NCBI RefSeq assembly: GCF_025950235.1
Contig: NZ_JAPDDT010000002.1
Span: 1 to 64,000 of the forward strand
DNA from: Luteolibacter arcticus
Lineage (GTDB): Bacteria > Verrucomicrobiota > Verrucomicrobiia > Verrucomicrobiales > Akkermansiaceae
Reading direction: 5' to 3'
Length of the DNA stretch: 64,000 nucleotides
How positions within the stretch are numbered: the stretch's first letter is position 1; each line of letters begins with the position of its first letter. Position numbers and translations under genes: made by a program. Of this stretch, positions 61,848-64,000 are shown one piece after another. The notes under the pieces were generated by a model that saw nothing but the letters and a program-made list of their open reading frames with translations, did not search any database and was not told the origin of the DNA.

Positions 61848-62302
61848 AAGTCGGACCCACGCTCCAAGGCGGCCTGCGCATCGATGTCGAGAACCCGCTC
61901 GACTGGATGGTGCTGCGCTGCATTCCCTACGACGCCCGCGGCGGCGGCATCGACCTCGCCGACCGGGTGTCCGCGCCGATGGCGAAGGATGTGGGCATCG
62001 ATGACTGGCGCGAGTTCGTGGTGCCGGATCTTCAGGACAGCTTCAACTCGCAGCTCGAGATCATCGAGAAGACACTGGCCGGCAGCGGTGATGATGACGA
62101 ACCCGGCCAAGTCTTCATCCAGAAGGAAGAGGCCGAGCTGTGGTATGGCGGGCTGAACCAGGCACGCCTCGCCTTGGAAGAACGCTACGGCTTCTCGGAA
62201 GAGGATCCCGCCACCATGACCCCCGGCAAGCGCTCCGCGTGGTTCCGATCGCAGTTTTACCTGCACGTCCAGAGCGTTCTGTTAGATCACGTGATGCGAT
62301 AG
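61844..62302 (+). CDS. DUF2017 family protein
   Basis: A 152-residue protein. LDWMVLRCIPYDARGG, WREFVVPDLQDSFNSQLEIIEKTL and ELWYGGLNQARLALEERYGFSEEDPATM...FYLHVQSVLLDHVMR give the all-helical pattern of DUF2017. This family is conserved directly downstream of clpS in Actinobacteria and Verrucomicrobia, so it probably works with ClpS or the Clp protease; its role is unknown. Start overlaps the clpS stop as ATGA. Confidence 0.88.
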   Translation: MKVGPTLQGGLRIDVENPLDWMVLRCIPYDARGGGIDLADRVSAPMAKDVGIDDWREFVVPDLQDSFNSQLEIIEKTLAGSGDDDEPGQVFIQKEEAELWYGGLNQARLALEERYGFSEEDPATMTPGKRSAWFRSQFYLHVQSVLLDHVMR

Positions 62303-62305
62303 CAT

Positions 62306-62360
62306 TAAGGAGCGTCGACATTCTGTCGACGCAGTGTGGACAGAATGTCCACACTCCTTA
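62306..62360. repeat. REP-like inverted pair (family B), convergent gene boundary
   Basis: Two inverted copies of one motif. Each has tag TAAGGAG, a 4-bp stem, the core GACATTCTGTC and the partner stem. The stem is CGTC/GACG in the first copy and TGTG/CACA in the second (read in reverse complement), a fully compensated change. The two copies can also pair through TAAGGAG/CTCCTTA. It sits between the DUF2017 and GT9 stops and probably ends both transcripts. Confidence 0.8.
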
Positions 62361-63290
62361 TGGCAGCGCTCGCAACACCTCCTCCACCTCCAGCTCGGTC
62401 TGGCAGCGCAAGTCCATCCGGCACTTCGGTGCGTGGCAGGGCGAGCACTCGACCTTGCGCCTCACGATGACGTGCTGCTTGCCAAGCGGCCGCATCCACT
62501 CCGGCTCGCCCGGTCCGAAAAGTACGATACACGTCGTACCAACATGCGCCGCCAGATGAGGCAGGCTGCCATCGGCCGCCACGCAAAGCGAACAGGATGC
62601 GAGATCCTCCAGCGCCGGCCACGCAAGCGTTACCACCTCGGCCTCAGGGAACGCCTTCGCAAGGACAGAACCTTTCGTCCCGCCGGCGATCCGGAGCTGC
62701 CGCCCTTTCTCTAACAGCACCTTCGCCACCGCCTCCCACCGATCCAGCGGCCATTCGAAATGCGCTCCGAAATCCGAGTCCGGCACCAGCAGCACGCGCT
62801 CGACCGCGCGCGGAACATCGACCGGCAGTGGGGCAAAATTCTCCGCGACCATCGGCTCCGCGCCGAGCTTGGCAGCGAGGTCGAGATAGAAGCGCACGCG
62901 ATGCTGAACTGGTCCCGGAGCCTCCACGAGCGAGACCGGCTCGCTAAGCCGCTTGGCGAGATCCTTCGCCTGCGGACCGATCCGCCGCGGGATGCCAGCC
63001 TTCGCACAGGCATCCGCAGCCACACCGGCTTCCCACAACAAGGCGGTCTTGCGATCCTTCAGGCGACCCGCAATTTCGCGCGCCGAGGCCCTGTCGCCAT
63101 AGGCCGTCACGGCGTCGAAACCGGTCGCCTTCCAGAAGCCGCTCTGTCGCTCCGGACACAGCACCTCAACCGCCACGCCCATTCGCCGGATCGACCGCAA
63201 CGCAGGTACCGACAGACAGGCCTCACGCCACTCCACCGGCGCCGCGACAAGCACGGAGTCACCAGATGAGAGAAGCGGAGCGTCAGGCAC
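62358..63290 (-). CDS. Glycosyltransferase family 9 (heptosyltransferase-like)
   Basis: A 310-residue protein from a GTG at 63290. VLVAAPVEWREACLSVPALRSIRRMG is the N-terminal Rossmann start. VLLVPDSDFGAHFEWPLDRWEAVAKVLLEKG and LCVAADGSLPHLAAHVGTTCIVLFGPGEPEWMRPLG are the GT9 donor-binding signatures, with a C-terminal CSPCHAPKCRMDLRCQTELEVEEVL cysteine cluster as in ADP-heptose:LPS heptosyltransferases. It probably adds a sugar to LPS core or a surface glycan. The stop lies inside the family B repeat. Confidence 0.9.
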   Translation of the reverse strand: MPDAPLLSSGDSVLVAAPVEWREACLSVPALRSIRRMGVAVEVLCPERQSGFWKATGFDAVTAYGDRASAREIAGRLKDRKTALLWEAGVAADACAKAGIPRRIGPQAKDLAKRLSEPVSLVEAPGPVQHRVRFYLDLAAKLGAEPMVAENFAPLPVDVPRAVERVLLVPDSDFGAHFEWPLDRWEAVAKVLLEKGRQLRIAGGTKGSVLAKAFPEAEVVTLAWPALEDLASCSLCVAADGSLPHLAAHVGTTCIVLFGPGEPEWMRPLGKQHVIVRRKVECSPCHAPKCRMDLRCQTELEVEEVLRALP

Positions 63291-63332
63291 GCGGAGAGTT
63301 AGAAGGGATTCTGCCGGGCGGGCAAGCCGGGG

Positions 63333-64000
63333 TCATTCGTTGGTTGAATCCAACAGCTTTGAAAGATCATCTGCAGCCTGCGGGTCCAGCAAGAGAAGGG
63401 TTTTCAACTGCGCCGGATGAAGCCTCTTCACTATCTCCAGCAGATCGCCTTCCGTTCCGCTGAATTGCTGCTCGGAATGAAAGGGAAAGATCCATCCTGC
63501 CTCTTCGTAACTTGGTCTCCATAGAATATCGTCGATACTCTTGCGCTTGACAGCGCCTATGCCCACTAAAGGTCGGCGGTCCAGCCAAGAGCGATAAGCA
63601 TACGAGTCCTCCTCTTGGGATGACTCAGGGCCGCTTCGCTCTTGGATTACTTCCTCGTGATGGGTGATGGCGAGTTGGTCATCGGCCAGATCACAGAGAG
63701 CCCATGGTGCAAGCGCTTCGTCCTCCAGCCATTCGCTGGCCTCAAGCAATCCGGCGTACGGCGGCAATTCTGCGATGGGGTAATAGCCCGGAGCTTGTCG
63801 TCCCTCGACCACTTCCTTTTGGCGTTCGAGAAAGTTGGCTTCGGCAGGGCCGAACCACGTCCTGTATCGCTCGGTGGATTGCACCCGCTGTTGCTTGTCC
63901 AGATTCAGTGCGTCCGCCAGCAGGCCCAGATACCAATGGCTCTGCTGCTTGCTGATCCGTAGGGCTTCCTTGTTGGCAGCCTCGGACACCGCAGCGTCCA
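63333..64000 (-). CDS. Hypothetical protein, 5' end at or beyond window edge
   Basis: At least 218 residues. The frame stays open to the end of the window (upstream residues read DAA before VSEAANKE), and the codon at 63999 would be ATG if the next base is T, so the start may be exactly at the edge. It is acidic and soluble, with EERSGPESSQEEDSYAYRSWLDRRPLVGIGAVKRKSIDDILWRPSYEEAGWIFPFHSE, and has no recognisable family. The last part (EIVKRLHPAQLKTLLLLDPQAADDL) is helical. Confidence 0.6.
   Translation of the reverse strand, partial: DAAVSEAANKEALRISKQQSHWYLGLLADALNLDKQQRVQSTERYRTWFGPAEANFLERQKEVVEGRQAPGYYPIAELPPYAGLLEASEWLEDEALAPWALCDLADDQLAITHHEEVIQERSGPESSQEEDSYAYRSWLDRRPLVGIGAVKRKSIDDILWRPSYEEAGWIFPFHSEQQFSGTEGDLLEIVKRLHPAQLKTLLLLDPQAADDLSKLLDSTNE

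Overview
The window is GC-rich, densely coding bacterial chromosome and most resembles a member of the Verrucomicrobiota (Verrucomicrobiaceae or Luteolibacter-like). This is an inference from content. The clues are a PEP-CTERM protein, an autotransporter-associated beta-strand repeat protein, SLA1-homology and DUF1570-like sequence, ECF sigma factors of the Rhodopirellula/Verrucomicrobium type, long-form IspG, DUF5054, DUF4394 and DUF4832 proteins, and many secreted proteins with DxDGDG calcium-type repeats and a shared C-terminal module. No rRNA, tRNA, CRISPR array, phage or transposase gene was seen.

Layout. 1-4.7 kb: an amidohydrolase flanked by seven copies of a REP-like hairpin, then small secreted or hydrolytic proteins ending with a PEP-CTERM protein. 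4.8-7.8 kb: an operon of two signal-peptide Hcp-fold proteins and an NPPY methyltransferase. 8-10.7 kb: a GYF protein with five membrane-hairpin/PH-like modules. 10.7-16.8 kb: two GNAT genes (one fused to an esterase), a gene broken by one amber codon, an ABC-2 exporter pair and a GH43-type protein. 16.8-21 kb: a lipoprotein, an AHSA1/ArsR pair behind two matching palindromes, and a second GH43 enzyme.

21.0-29.2 kb holds the most interesting block: a tightly packed operon of YqiJ-type OB-fold membrane protein, YqiK-type flotillin, a small two-helix membrane protein and a 1693-residue AAA+ ATPase. 29-33.3 kb: an orphan LolC/E-type permease and a two-component system whose sensor resembles a lectin-type fold. 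33.5-40.7 kb: two very large secreted proteins. 40.7-49.4 kb: a glycosyltransferase-C-like/TPR membrane protein, a gene remnant, a group 2 sigma factor, fasciclin, an ECF sigma/anti-sigma pair and lipoamide dehydrogenase.

49.4-56.7 kb: a composite inverted-repeat element, then a translationally coupled ECF sigma / FecR / DUF4832 operon divergent from a GH114-type glycosidase with three repeated beta-sandwich domains. 56.8-64 kb: a TraB/GumN-like protein, a tandem DUF4394 protein, the ispG-clpS-DUF2017 operon, another REP-type element, a GT9 glycosyltransferase and a partial hypothetical gene. Overall the region mixes housekeeping genes (ispG, clpS, lpdA, a sigma factor) with a large surface and secreted glycan-processing repertoire and its regulators.
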